NCBI GenBank assembly: GCA_958295665.1
Contig: OY282558.1
Span: forward strand, 327,395,106 to 327,459,105
DNA: 64,000 nucleotides
Direction of reading: 5' to 3'
DNA from: Tipula vernalis
Lineage: Eukaryota; Arthropoda; Insecta; Diptera; Tipulidae
Part shown: piece by piece, positions 11,341 to 22,255 of the stretch
Layout: every line of letters starts with the position of its first letter
Numbering within the stretch: the stretch's first letter is position 1
Position numbers and translations under genes: made by a program
The notes under the pieces: model-generated
What the model saw: only the letters and a program-made list of their open reading frames with translations
Database searches by the model: none
Told to the model about the DNA's origin: nothing

Positions 11341-13017
11341 TCATACAACCGCAACTGGAATTAAGTGATACGCCCTAACTAAATCAATCTTGGAGAAAAT
11401 TTTACAACCATGTAAGTGCATTGAGAAATTTTGTATATGAGATATCGGATATCTATCTGGTATTGTTACAGAATTTAATTGCCGATAATCTCCACATGGC
11501 CTCCAATCGAGATCTTTTTTTCTCACCATATGTAATGGGCATGATACTGAGGAAGACGATGGACGACAAATCCCCAAATCCACCATCTGTTGGAATTCTG
11601 TAAATGCGGCTTTGTGCCTGTCAGGATCTAATCTACGTTGTCTGGCCATTGGCAAGTGACCATTTGTCACTATGTGATGAACTACCGAATGACAGACTGG
11701 CAAATTAAAATTAGGTAACGCTGTAAGACTAGGATATTTATTTAAAAGCGTACCGTAACCATTATCTATTGAAAAATGCACAGGTGTAGGGGTTTCGAAA
11801 CTCCTCACTGCAGCATCAACAGATAATTTTGTTGTTGCATCTACTAATCGTCTTCCTTTGAGGTCGACTAGTAGATCGAACTTTGACAAAAAGTCAGCAC
11901 CAATAATAGGACGACAAACGGATGCTATAATAAATGCATGCGTGAAGTCTCTTTTAAGTCCTAAATTTACCTTAAACAACTTCGTACCATACGTACGAAT
12001 GGTTGACCCATTGGCGGCTGGTAATGTTAGATCCTGAGAATAGCTATTTATATTTATGTTATAAAATTTGACAGGTATAACTGAAATGTCAGCTCCCGTA
12101 TCAATTAGAAAAATTAGTTTGTTATTATTATCATTTATAAAGAGCCGGGACGTACGCGAATTCATTAATGTCCCGGACTCAACTTTGTTTACTGGTTCAC
12201 ATTTTTTGATTGATTGTCTTTGGTGGCCTTTCTTTCGATCTGGTCCACATTGTTTATCGAAAATATCTAAAGTGCCGATTATTTCTTTTAATTTGTTTAA
12301 AATTTGTACATTATTTGAACCTGGGAAAAAATGTTTTATTGGTTGCCACCGTATAAGCGAAGATTTCGATGGTAAATCGAAATTCAACCTGTTCCTCAAA
12401 AAATTATATGATTTCGGGGACCGGTAATAAATATTTTGCGCAAGTATTTTAAATGTTTCGGGCCACTCCTGCGTTTTCTCTTTTTCTAAAAGTAGCAACC
12501 GACAAAAGTTTTTGGAGTGATCACTTTTATTTGCTTTGGTAATTAAATCACTTAAACATGATTTGGGTTGATTTTTCAAATCGATCAGTTTTTTATTTGC
12601 AATTCGATTTCTGTGCTCTAAATTTTTAATTTTTCTTGATATGTTTTGAAGTTGATTAGTTGACTCAGTATTTAAATTAACTACCCCTTTGCTAACCATG
12701 CATTCGTTTTGTAATAAGGGGCTTTTATTTAAGTTAGTCGACGTTTCCGATAAAAGTTTCTGTTTTGAATTTGTAGGCTGGGGTAAACATAATTTTGGTA
12801 CAGCTGTCCGTTTAAGCTTGCGTTTAAGAATACAGCTTGCCTCAAAATGGTTTGAACAAATAAATATTCTCTTTTTACTGAATGGTAATATGCCACAATT
12901 TTTTAGCCAAAGTTCGTGGTTCGAATAATGCTTTGAATATTTAAAAAGACGAGCAGCATCTTTTAATTTAGAAATACAGTGCAAAACTGCACATTTAACA
13001 CCCGACGGTCTACTCAT
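11341..13017 (-). CDS. Open frame: THAP/P-element N-terminus fused to Gypsy protease-RT
   Basis: An uninterrupted frame of 558 codons from ATG at 13015-13017. Residues 1-80 form a THAP zinc finger: C9 and C14, C54-x2-H57, W37 and the AVP motif at 72-74. Residues 120-150 look coiled-coil. Residues 185-250 resemble P-element transposases ([28 protein letters not shown]). From about residue 260 it becomes Gypsy-like: a zinc-knuckle tail (KKCEP), [10 protein letters not shown], the retropepsin site [19 protein letters not shown], then RT ([27 protein letters not shown]). The frame ends where RT is deleted. The Gypsy capsid part is missing. It may be a chance junction of two relics or a true chimaera; expression is unknown. 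Confidence 0.7.
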   Translation of the reverse strand: MSRPSGVKCAVLHCISKLKDAARLFKYSKHYSNHELWLKNCGILPFSKKRIFICSNHFEASCILKRKLKRTAVPKLCLPQPTNSKQKLLSETSTNLNKSPLLQNECMVSKGVVNLNTESTNQLQNISRKIKNLEHRNRIANKKLIDLKNQPKSCLSDLITKANKSDHSKNFCRLLLLEKEKTQEWPETFKILAQNIYYRSPKSYNFLRNRLNFDLPSKSSLIRWQPIKHFFPGSNNVQILNKLKEIIGTLDIFDKQCGPDRKKGHQRQSIKKCEPVNKVESGTLMNSRTSRLFINDNNNKLIFLIDTGADISVIPVKFYNININSYSQDLTLPAANGSTIRTYGTKLFKVNLGLKRDFTHAFIIASVCRPIIGADFLSKFDLLVDLKGRRLVDATTKLSVDAAVRSFETPTPVHFSIDNGYGTLLNKYPSLTALPNFNLPVCHSVVHHIVTNGHLPMARQRRLDPDRHKAAFTEFQQMVDLGICRPSSSSVSCPLHMVRKKDLDWRPCGDYRQLNSVTIPDRYPISHIQNFSMHLHGCKIFSKIDLVRAYHLIPVAVV

Positions 13018-14134
13018 AATAACAACAATGATATTTCGATAATACGAGTTCAAATAATTACCTATAAATCGATTAAAATGCAAAATAAATATCGGCAATG
13101 AAAAATTATCTAAAAACAATAAGTTTAAGAATAATAAAAATAAATTCGGTAAAATCTAATAACGAAAATCAGATTGACGACAGCGAAATAAAAACACAAT
13201 ATTCCTCTATTGTAAATATGCACATACTATATATACGGCTCAATAATCCAAAATTCAATAAATAGTAAAAATTTGGTATGCAACTACCAACTACGAACTT
13301 AAAATGCATACAGATGTATTATGTTTTTATGTACATGCAATATTATGTAATTGAATCAAAACCTGCTAAAATTCTCTTTAGAAAGCCGAATGTATTGTAT
13401 ACTATTGCTGTAAAATTATCTAAACCACTGATTGTATTAGTGAAACGTCATCGTGTATAGATACGGTTGTGAATACAGTGTAGAAAACATAAACATTCGC
13501 ATACTACGAAACTAAAAGAGAGTAAAATCTAAACCAATAAAAACGAATCATGTGCAACAGTCATTTTATTTAAATATTTTAATTTCAGCTTACTTTAAAA
13601 AAAACCCAATATTTAATTTAAAAAAACTTAACAGTTTTTAACCTTATATTTCGACTTGTTGGTCAACTTCTGAGGCATTAAAAAACTATTTTTGTAATTA
13701 AAAAATCTTAGAAACTATTTTTGACAATTATTTAATTTTTAAACTATAAACAATGTATACAGAAAGAATTTTTCTTTTAAATTTTTTTGTAACGATTTTT
13801 TTTATCATTCTCATATTATTTTATTGCCGTCTTACTTTGGTAACTGGAATATTAATTGGTATAGAAATTAAAATGCAAATTATGCTCAAAATAAAAATCG
13901 AAAATAATTTGCCATTTTTTCGGCACGTAATATTTCCAACTCGTGCGATTTTAATTTCCTTCTCCGTTTATATTTTCGTGGCTCCGTCTATAAATATAAA
14001 ATAGAATACACATTGATATGACAAATATTATAATTAATTCTCCACCGTTCTCCATTTACTTACAATCGATTGTCTCTTCACGGCCGTATTCATGTCACTG
14101 TGTTGAATCAAATGTTGAATTAAATCTAGTGACA
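13018..14134. other. No gene; contains one copy of a 30-bp motif
   Basis: AT-rich sequence. Bases 13358-13387 match the reverse complement of 22505-22534 exactly. The lower end may include the 3' UTR of the zinc-finger gene. Short ORFs here have no recognisable domain. Confidence 0.4.
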
Positions 14135-15066
14135 TTACAAATAACTCTTGACAAACTTGGCAGTAATAAGATGTATGGGAATTTCCCCTTTTGGTGTCAG
14201 GGCTCGAATGATGTGATCGTAATGTTCTCGCAATACAACTCGCAGATTAAAGGCTCGAGGGCACACTGAACAAACGTAAGGTTTTCACCTGTATGAATCC
14301 TTTCATATTTTCGTAATGTCCCACCATCAGCAAAAGCTTTCCAACAATAACGGCACCCGTAAGGTTTTTCACCCGTATGAACACGTATATGAATTTGTTG
14401 TGAACTACGCGAACCAAATATTTTGCCACACTCGCGACAAGGGAATTGTCGCCCTGTAACATTCGTATGCGAATGACGATGATTCATGAGGGAGCGTCCA
14501 TCGGGAAATTCTTCTCCGCACATATCACACGTAACAGTTTTATTTCGATGCGAAACCATATGCCGAACAGGAATGATTTTTTTCGCTGAAATGTTCCCAT
14601 AAATGTTTCGATAGGGTTCGACTATCGCGACACAATTTACCATAAAGGCGGTACGAATGTTGAGTTAATTCGTTTGCGTGCACGATACGTATATGAAATT
14701 TAATAATTGATTCCTCTAGAAATGACTCACCGCATAACATACATTTCAATGGTTGGCATCGTGCATGCACTTCGGCATGGGCTAACAAATCTAAAGCTTC
14801 GGCAAATGATTCACCACATACATTGCAACAATGACCACCACCACCGGCCAATTCACCATCAGTCATTTCCTTTTTAACATGCTCCCGCGAATCTCCGCCA
14901 TGGACCTAAAACAAACAAAGTAAAACGTAAGTTAAATTGCATAATCATTTTGGGATTCAGCCGCACTATAATTTTCCGCATCATTATCGTCCGAAGTTAG
15001 AAGTTTTATGTCCTGCACATACTCATATTTGATTGTTGTGGCAGCTTCTACATATTGTTGCTCCAT
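14135..15066 (-). pseudogene. C2H2 zinc-finger protein gene with two frameshifts
   Basis: The reading starts MEQQYVEAATTIKYEYVQD at 15066 and meets an in-frame TAA near 14937. It resumes after an AG at 14906-14907 (VHGGDSREHVKKEMTDGE). Fingers seen in order: CCNVCGESFAE, CMLCGESFLE, a degenerate finger, CDMCGEEFPD, CRECGKIFGS with HTGEKPYG linker, CRYCWKAFAD, and YVCSVCPRAFNLR in another frame. Frameshifts lie near 14560 and near 14275, where one base is missing from the HTGE linker codon. The stop in the final frame is at 14135-14137. The family is nuclear sequence-specific DNA-binding proteins. It may be a pseudogene, or a real gene with assembly indels and a misread short intron. Confidence 0.7.
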
Positions 15067-15427
15067 TTTTAGTTTTTTTTGGTGAAAAACGATTTTCCGA
15101 TTTGTAACGTTTTGATTCGTACTTTCGTTTTAACTTAACAGTAATTTCTTTTCCTAATTGATCGAAAGAAAAACATAAGATATTAATATGTTGCGCTGTT
15201 TTTAAACTGTGAATTAATCCGAAATAGTTACACAGATTAATATTTAAAAGTTGTGTTGATACCTAAAAATTAAAAAAGGAAACTATAACAGAACATATAA
15301 AATTTTAAATCACGTAAACGAGGTAATATAAATTACTTTAAAAATCATTTAAACTTACTTTAATTTCTTATTGTGTTTCAACTTCACGATTTTTGAGTTT
15401 TGATCATAACCTCCTGAATCAATTTTA
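15067..15427. other. Zinc-finger 5' flank up to the LINE insertion
   Basis: No gene seen. Bases near 15410-15437 form a small inverted repeat (ATAACCTCCTG / AGCAGGTTAT) that includes the LINE target site. Confidence 0.4.
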
Positions 15428-15779
15428 GCAGGTTATGGTTTTTTTTTTTTTTTTTTTTGTTTTAATTTATTTGTTTGGCTTGAGTATTATCACTCACATC
15501 ACCAATGATTAAATTTTAAATTGTGTGCTTGAGAGTAAAGTTACATTTCTGATCTATGATTTAAGCTTTCCCCTTTAATTTTATATAATTTTTTTTTTTT
15601 TTTAACTCTTCTATAATTCTTATCTTTCAATGATTTCATTTATTATGATTATTATTTTTCTCTAATTTTTATTTTTATATGACTTTATTATCCAATTTTG
15701 ATTATTTGATTTTATTAAAATATTTAATTATTTAACTTTGACTTAAATCCACTTAAATTTTATCACTTATATGTTATTA

Positions 15780-16800
15780 TATTCATTGTATTGTTTATAG
15801 ACACTTCTTACAATAAAAGCTGAGACATGAAAAGTACTAAATATTCTTTTTTTTTTTTTTTAACTCAAAAATATAATTCAAAATGTCTTATTAGCTTCTA
15901 TTTATTAGATCTTCATGAATTCTTTTATCATAATTATTTTATATATTTTTTTTTTTTTTGTATTTTATCACTAAAACCTACTCTTCACTAATCTGTTTAT
16001 TATCTTCAATTATTGCTTACAGATACTTCTTTAAAAGAGATGTAACTTGAAGTGTACACCAAATTATTATTGTTAAACACCAATGAAATTAATTTATATT
16101 TATTAAATCCTAATAATTTCATTTAACTTAAATTGTTTTTTCTTTTTAAATTTTTTTAATTGTTTCACTTTAATTAAATCACTAAATAGACTCTTAGCTA
16201 ATATATTTATTATCTTCAATATAGCTTATAGACACTTCTATAAAGAAGGGCTGAAGCTTTAATTTAAATCACTAAATAGTCTCTTAACTAATATAATTAT
16301 TATCTTCAATATTGCTTACAGACACTTCTATAAAGAAGGGCTGAAACCTGAAGTGTACACAATATTATTATTATTGAATCCCAATAAAATTAAATTATGT
16401 TTATTAAATCCTAATAATTTCTTTTATCATAATTGTTTTCTTTTAAAATTTTTTTTTTTTTTTTAAATTATTTCACTTTAAATTTAAATCACTAAATAGT
16501 CTCTTAACTAAAATAATTATTATCTTCATTATTGATTACAGACACTTCTATAAAGAAGGGCTGAAACCTGAAGTGTACACAAAATCATTATTATTAAACA
16601 CCAATAAAATTAAATTATATTTATCAAAACCTAATACTTATGTTTATCAAAATTGTTTTTTCTTTTCAATTTTTTTTTTTTTTTTATTTCACTTTAATTT
16701 AAATCACTAAATAGTCTCTTAACTAATTAATTATCTTCAATATTGCTTACAGACACTTTTATAAAGAAGGGCTGAAACCTGAAGTATATAGAACATTCTA
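15780..16800 (-). repeat. Tandem repeats in the LINE 3' UTR
   Basis: About six imperfect copies of a unit holding GACACTTCTATAAAGAAGGG, CTGAAACCTGAAGTGTACAC and an A-tract (T-run on plus). They sit near 15805, 16022, 16226, 16320, 16545 and 16755, mostly 200-220 bp apart. On the sense strand each unit brings an internal poly(A) stretch of 10-18. Confidence 0.75.
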
Positions 16801-16951
16801 CCATTAACCACCAACAATATTAATTTTTATTACAAAATAAATAAATAGATATCTCTTGTTTATTAATTGTCCATAAAATCTTTGTTTTACTTAAGTTTAG
16901 TATAATAAACATGATAATTATAAAATCTCTTAAAGATTATATACTTAAAGA

Positions 16952-19900
16952 TTATATATTGACTTTCGATTCTTTTATAAAGTTATTTATCATTTTCAAC
17001 TCCTCCACCTTGTTGTTTTTTAAAATTTCCTTCAGTGGTTTTTTATTAATTATGTTATATTTGCCTCTAATGTTATTATATTTTACACACTCTTCTATTA
17101 TATGTGTTATGTCTTCTAATTTGTTACATGAGTCACATAAATCACTCCTTTCTTTTTTAATTAATTTTAAATATTTTTTGTCATATGTATGATTAGTCCT
17201 TATTCTTGTTATTCTTCTAACCATATCGACTTCTAGGTTTTTTTTGTGAAACCATGGTTTAATAGATATTAACCCTCCAATATTTTCACTATGTTTTATC
17301 CCTTTAAGTTGAGTTCTTTGAGTAAAGTTAATTCTCCATTTATCGTACATTTTTTTTTTAAAATTTCTAATACTGTCTTTTAGTGTAATTAAATATGAGA
17401 CACTGATTCCATTTATACAACCTTCTTTCGCTGCAGCATCCGCTTTATCATTTCCTCCTATATTACAATGGCTAGGGATCCAAACAATTTTTGTTCTCAT
17501 GCTATTTTTTGTAATTAAATCTCTTAGTAAATTTTCTAAATATTTACCCTTATTATTTTTATTTTCTAATGACCTACATGAACTCAGCGAATCAGTGAAA
17601 ATCACAATATTTATCAGCTTTAGTTCAACAGCTATCTTCACTGCTTCTATAATTGCAATCAATTCTACATTTTTAATAGCAATATCTTCCTCAATTTTAA
17701 ATGAAAATACCTGATTGCTTGATTCAAAATATACCCCTGCTCCTCTCATATCATTAATGATAGCACCATCCGTATAAAATCTATTCTTACAATTTTGTGA
17801 TTTAATTGAATCCAACGCCCAACTTTTAATTGAATTCAAATCATCATTTTTTTTTTTAATTTTTTTTTTAAGTTCCGAATCCACCTCCATTAAATTTTGA
17901 CTCTCTTCTTTTCCTGATTCCGTTATGTTAGGTAATTTATCTAAGTCCATTTTATATTTATTGTAATAATCATTTAATCTTTTATTACTTTCGCCGTTTT
18001 TAATGTTATTACCTATTATGGTGTTATGATAAATGTTCTTTGCAATATAACTGTATATAAATAATTCGATTTTTTCTTTCATGGGAATTTCACCCGCTTC
18101 CGCAATAATAGCTGTGACTGGAGTGCTATTCGTTAGTCCCAGGCAAAGTCTTAACGCAGCATTCATTAATTTTTGAATTTTGTTCAGATGATTTTCTTTG
18201 ATTAAAATAGCTGAATACCTAAACCTACTTTCCATTAAGCTTTTGTAAATATTTAACAGTATAGATGGATGAGCACCGCCATTTTTCCTCGCCGCAATCT
18301 TTAATATATTAATAACCGACATACAAGCATTACATAAAGTTTTTAAATGTTTATTAAAGTTCATTTTTTTATCAAACACAAAACCCAAAATTTTAAAATC
18401 TTTCACTTCTTTAATACTATTGTCGTCCAATTTAATATTTATGACACCAGATTTATTTATATTATTTAAATTTAGAAAATTAGTTTTGTTTATATTTAAA
18501 TTTAATTTTAAGTTGTTTAGTTCTTTGTTAAATAATTTCAATTTTTCATTAGCCGTTATATTTAACTTTTGTGAGTGACTTTCCGAGATAATTAGTAAAA
18601 AGTCGTCCGCATATTGTAAAATTTGTAGGTTATCATCTTCTAATTTATGCAATCCTGCAGTATAAATATTGAACAAGTCCGGACTTAAAGGATCCCCTTG
18701 AGGAATGCTGTTGCTTGTCGTGAATTGAATTTTATTGTCTCCAATTTCGAAACTTATTCTCCTGTTGATTAATGATAAGTAGATCCAATTTACATATTTT
18801 ACCTCTAAATTCATCCTTAACATTTGTTTAATCAAGATATTAATATCTACTCTATCGAAAGCTTTTTCAATATCCGTTGAAATGATAATTGATAGTTTAC
18901 CTTTTGATTTGTTATCTTCTATTATTTTTAATAATTTGTTGAAAAAGTCTATTGTAGAATATCCTTTCCTAAAGCCAAAACTATTTCCCGGAATGATTTG
19001 TTTTTTTATCAGTTGTTCATTGATTCTTTTTTTAATTAGTTTACTCATAACCTTAGCTAAAGTTGCATATAAATGAATGCCTCTAAAATTATTTATGTTG
19101 TTATTATCCTTATTATGCTTCGGAACTGCTACAATTTTTATGGATTTCCACATTTCAGGGTAATTTTGTTTCCTCCATGTATCATTAAAATGATCTTTTA
19201 TTTTTTCGATATGTATCAAAGGTAGATTTTTTAGTAGTTTGTAAGAAATCTTATTTAAACCCGGGGCCGAATTTTTGCTTGACTTTATAATCTCCCAGAT
19301 TTCTTCCATGTTAAATTCCTCATCCTCAATGATTTGCTTTGGTAATATCAATCTATCTTCCCCCCTTACTACAGATTCCTTAATGTTTATACTCATGAAA
19401 TTTTTCATATTTTCTGGATCCTTAAAAATATTGTAATTATTTTCCCGAAACTTATTGTTAAAAATTTTTATTCTGCTCCAAATTTCCTTATAATCTAAAT
19501 TAGGGTTGATTTCTTCTAAAAAGGTCGTCCATAAATTCCTCTTTCCTCTATTAATTAACAATTTCAATTTACTTGTAGCTTTTTTAAGTTCAATTTTGCA
19601 ATATATATTGTTCCTGTTTCTGTTAAACAGTCTCAGTTTCTCTTTTTTTATCAGCCAGAAATTATTTATTTCTGCACTCCACCATCTTTTGCTTTTATAT
19701 TTATTATTCTCCTGTATTTCTTTAGAGTTCTTCAATATAATATTGCTAATAATACTTTCATATTCTTCTAAATCATCCGAGTGATTTGGGTTCATTTTAT
19801 TTATATCATTCATAATTTTTTTATGATTACTTATGATTTTTGTATTGATTTTTGAAAAATGATTCAATAATTTAATTACTATCGGGAAATGATCCGAAGT

Positions 19901-20536
19901 GCCAATTTTGAATTTGTCAACTTCCCATAATATATCCTTCGAGATGTCAGGTGACGCCAACGATAAATCCAGTGTAGAAGCTCGTCCATTTTCATCCAAT
20001 CTTGTGACTTCAGCTCTATTTTCAATGATTAAATTGGATTTTTGAATGATATTCGCAATCAACCTTCCTCTTCCGCATTCCTTCTGATCCCAACCCCACA
20101 ATGGATGATGAGCATTGAAATCACCCATTATTATACTATTGTTGTCTTGATTATCTTCAATTATTTTTTTTATCTTATTTCTAATTATAATATTATTAAC
20201 ATTCGGAGGAATATAAATATTAATTAATGATATTTTTTTATTATTGTTTATTATTATATTAATTTTAATTACTTCAATTGGGTAGACAGATATACAATCA
20301 ATTTTTTTAAAAAATATATTTTTCCTTATTAAAAACCCAACACCACCATAACCATCGTCTCTATGCGTAAAAATACTATTATAATTTCTGAATTTAATTT
20401 TGTTTGAATTACAAGTCCATGTTTCATTTAACGAAACTAAATCTATATTATTGTTATTTATATACTGTTCTAGTTCATCTTTATTGCACTTTAAACTTCT
20501 AATATTAATTTGCATAATCTTAAGACATTTATTCAT
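16952..20536 (-). CDS. LINE ORF2: endonuclease, reverse transcriptase, RNase H
   Basis: 1194 residues, uninterrupted. The N-terminal APE-type endonuclease (residues 1-230) shows LKIMQINIRSL, SLNETW, IIMGDFNAHHPLWGWD and GTSDHFPIV. The central RT shows FRGIHLYATLAKVMSKLI, GFRKGYST, STDIEKAFDRVD, SIPQGDPLSPDLFNIY and the catalytic QYADDFLL. A ribonuclease H follows (FYTDGAIINDMRGAGVYF, ELIAIIEAVKIA, FTDSLSS, WIPSHCNIGGNDKADAAAK). A C-terminal Cys/His cluster, CDSCNKLEDITHIIEEC, is typical of the group. It nicks target DNA and copies the element RNA by target-primed reverse transcription. The start ATG overlaps the ORF1 stop by 8 nt. All catalytic motifs appear intact. Confidence 0.93.
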   Translation of the reverse strand: MNKCLKIMQINIRSLKCNKDELEQYINNNNIDLVSLNETWTCNSNKIKFRNYNSIFTHRDDGYGGVGFLIRKNIFFKKIDCISVYPIEVIKINIIINNNKKISLINIYIPPNVNNIIIRNKIKKIIEDNQDNNSIIMGDFNAHHPLWGWDQKECGRGRLIANIIQKSNLIIENRAEVTRLDENGRASTLDLSLASPDISKDILWEVDKFKIGTSDHFPIVIKLLNHFSKINTKIISNHKKIMNDINKMNPNHSDDLEEYESIISNIILKNSKEIQENNKYKSKRWWSAEINNFWLIKKEKLRLFNRNRNNIYCKIELKKATSKLKLLINRGKRNLWTTFLEEINPNLDYKEIWSRIKIFNNKFRENNYNIFKDPENMKNFMSINIKESVVRGEDRLILPKQIIEDEEFNMEEIWEIIKSSKNSAPGLNKISYKLLKNLPLIHIEKIKDHFNDTWRKQNYPEMWKSIKIVAVPKHNKDNNNINNFRGIHLYATLAKVMSKLIKKRINEQLIKKQIIPGNSFGFRKGYSTIDFFNKLLKIIEDNKSKGKLSIIISTDIEKAFDRVDINILIKQMLRMNLEVKYVNWIYLSLINRRISFEIGDNKIQFTTSNSIPQGDPLSPDLFNIYTAGLHKLEDDNLQILQYADDFLLIISESHSQKLNITANEKLKLFNKELNNLKLNLNINKTNFLNLNNINKSGVINIKLDDNSIKEVKDFKILGFVFDKKMNFNKHLKTLCNACMSVINILKIAARKNGGAHPSILLNIYKSLMESRFRYSAILIKENHLNKIQKLMNAALRLCLGLTNSTPVTAIIAEAGEIPMKEKIELFIYSYIAKNIYHNTIIGNNIKNGESNKRLNDYYNKYKMDLDKLPNITESGKEESQNLMEVDSELKKKIKKKNDDLNSIKSWALDSIKSQNCKNRFYTDGAIINDMRGAGVYFESSNQVFSFKIEEDIAIKNVELIAIIEAVKIAVELKLINIVIFTDSLSSCRSLENKNNKGKYLENLLRDLITKNSMRTKIVWIPSHCNIGGNDKADAAAKEGCINGISVSYLITLKDSIRNFKKKMYDKWRINFTQRTQLKGIKHSENIGGLISIKPWFHKKNLEVDMVRRITRIRTNHTYDKKYLKLIKKERSDLCDSCNKLEDITHIIEECVKYNNIRGKYNIINKKPLKEILKNNKVEELKMINNFIKESKVNI

Positions 20537-22040
20537 TTGTTTTTATATTGACAACTTCATTATTAGTATTAAAACTAATAATAGATTTACTTTTATCCTT
20601 TTTGTTTATTGTTTTATCTAAATTAATTAATTGCTCCAATATCTCTGTAAGAACTAAATCCGTATTAGGATCACTCTTGTCACTATTTAAATAACCTTGC
20701 GTAATAGTTTGAATTTTTCTATTAAGAAGAATTATTTCATTCCTTTGTTCTTTCATAATTCTAATTTCTTCTATTATTTTTGTGTTTTCGGCTTTCATCT
20801 GACCTTTCATCTGATCCATTTCATTTTTTAACAGTTCTAGTTCCAATTTATTATTTTTACTTGGCAGACTAGGAAAATGTTCCTTAAATAAATTAAATTC
20901 TGGCTTCAAGATCATATTCCTTGCTTCATTGAAAGAAATTTTTTTAGACACCATAAGAAATTTGATTTTTTTCTGTTTTTTAAATTCTTCACATTTAAAA
21001 TTGTTAGTAATGTGCTTCTCACTACAATAGTAGCATTTCAACTCATTTCCACATCCTAGTTTCTCATGTCCCGTTTGAGTGCAGTTTAAACATTTTTTTG
21101 TACCTTTGCAATACTTTTTTGAATGGCCGTAGATTAAGCAAGCACTGCAAAATAATGGTTTAGGCACATAATATGAGACTCTTCGTTTAACCTCAAAAAT
21201 TTTCACTTCCTCCGGTAGGGTATTACTTCTAAAAATAATTTTTATAGCACTAGTCTTTTCTTCCTTTTTTTCCTCGGCATTCCATCTGTTTATCCTCTCT
21301 ATTCTTACAATTTTTTCTTTGGATGAGAAGTTCTCTAATAATTTGTCAACTTCAATGCTGACTGGGATTTTATTTACATAACCAATCGATTCTAGAAGGA
21401 AATTAGGAACAAAGCAGTTACAATAATGAATTTTTTCTAAATTAACGCTGTTTATAATTTTATTTGCCGTCTCCATTTCTCTGGTTTGCACTTTCACTTT
21501 ATTTATCCCAAATTGTCTAATTTCTAAAATTACACCAAAATTTAAAGATCTGAGAATTTCTGCCATAACTATATCTTCTATACCCTTCTTTTCGATAATA
21601 ACAAAAAAAGGACCACAATCTCCTGGTTTATATTTATTTTTGTTAACTAATTTTATTATGTTAGACTCAGATGAGTTTACTTTGTTTGGATTATAATTTA
21701 ACTCCTTACCTTGTGTTACATTACTGCTAATAATTTTATAGTCATTTACCAGTGTGTTATTAGTGAGGTTAATTTCACACGTGATTTGATCCATATCATC
21801 ATCCATTTTATTTTCTTCAAAAGTAGAATAATTTTCCGACGAAATTTTTTTTTTTTTATCTATGTACGACAAATTACAGTTGTTTCTCCATATGTTATTT
21901 GCTTTTAATTTCATTTTATCTTTCAGTTTTTGTCGAAGCACTTTTCTATTGTTAATAATTTCATTTTTGATATTATTCGTATTAATAATTCTTTTTCTCA
22001 AGTTATGGGAATTATTTTTTGACGCAATGGCGTCGCTCAT
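20529..22040 (-). CDS. LINE ORF1: nucleic-acid chaperone with three CCHC knuckles
   Basis: 503 residues, uninterrupted, starting MSDAIASKNNSHNLRKR. The N-terminal 130 residues are basic and Asn/Lys-rich. Residues 140-290 form an RRM-like region (FFVIIEKKG, FGVILEIRQFGINKVKV, RRVSYYVPKPLFC). Three CCHC zinc knuckles occupy about 298-350 (CSACLIYGHSKKYC, CLNCTQTGHEKLGC, CYYCSEKHITNNFKC). A probable coiled coil follows at 400-450. Such proteins coat LINE RNA in a cytoplasmic particle. The stop overlaps the ORF2 start as ATGAATAA, suggesting termination-reinitiation coupling for ORF2. Intact. Confidence 0.9.
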   Translation of the reverse strand: MSDAIASKNNSHNLRKRIINTNNIKNEIINNRKVLRQKLKDKMKLKANNIWRNNCNLSYIDKKKKISSENYSTFEENKMDDDMDQITCEINLTNNTLVNDYKIISSNVTQGKELNYNPNKVNSSESNIIKLVNKNKYKPGDCGPFFVIIEKKGIEDIVMAEILRSLNFGVILEIRQFGINKVKVQTREMETANKIINSVNLEKIHYCNCFVPNFLLESIGYVNKIPVSIEVDKLLENFSSKEKIVRIERINRWNAEEKKEEKTSAIKIIFRSNTLPEEVKIFEVKRRVSYYVPKPLFCSACLIYGHSKKYCKGTKKCLNCTQTGHEKLGCGNELKCYYCSEKHITNNFKCEEFKKQKKIKFLMVSKKISFNEARNMILKPEFNLFKEHFPSLPSKNNKLELELLKNEMDQMKGQMKAENTKIIEEIRIMKEQRNEIILLNRKIQTITQGYLNSDKSDPNTDLVLTEILEQLINLDKTINKKDKSKSIISFNTNNEVVNIKTNE

Positions 22041-22255
22041 TAGAGCGTCACCACCCCCTTTTTTCTCTTACCACTTATATATTAAAACAGCAACTTACTC
22101 TATTTAATTAACTTATTCTTTAAATATCAAAATAAATCAAGAATAATAAAAACTTTACTCTCAATTAAGCACACAATTTATTACCACTTCCAAAAGATTT
22201 TTTTTTTTTTGATGTTTATACTTCAACTTCTGAAATTGGAATGCAGGTTATGGTT

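Larger units (their letters stand above)
15441..22242 (-). mobile_element. Complete 6.8-kb LINE, RNase H-bearing I/Loa-like type
   Basis: Two intact ORFs overlap. A poly(A) tail (poly-T on plus) starts at 15441. The 13-bp sequence GCAGGTTATGGTT occurs at 15428-15440 and 22243-22255 and is the target-site duplication. A short 5' UTR (22041-22242) and a long repeat-bearing 3' UTR (15441-16951) complete the element. The endonuclease-RT-RNase H order and the triple-CCHC ORF1 place it in the I superfamily by architecture; the exact clade needs a tree. Intact genes and a perfect duplication point to a recent insertion. Confidence 0.9.

Noticed and set aside
13753..14004. Short hydrophobic open frame
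   Set aside because: AT-rich noise typically reads as Phe/Ile/Leu; no domain or splice support.
20400..20621. Plus-strand frames across the LINE
   Set aside because: Antisense shadows of well-supported ORF1 and ORF2.
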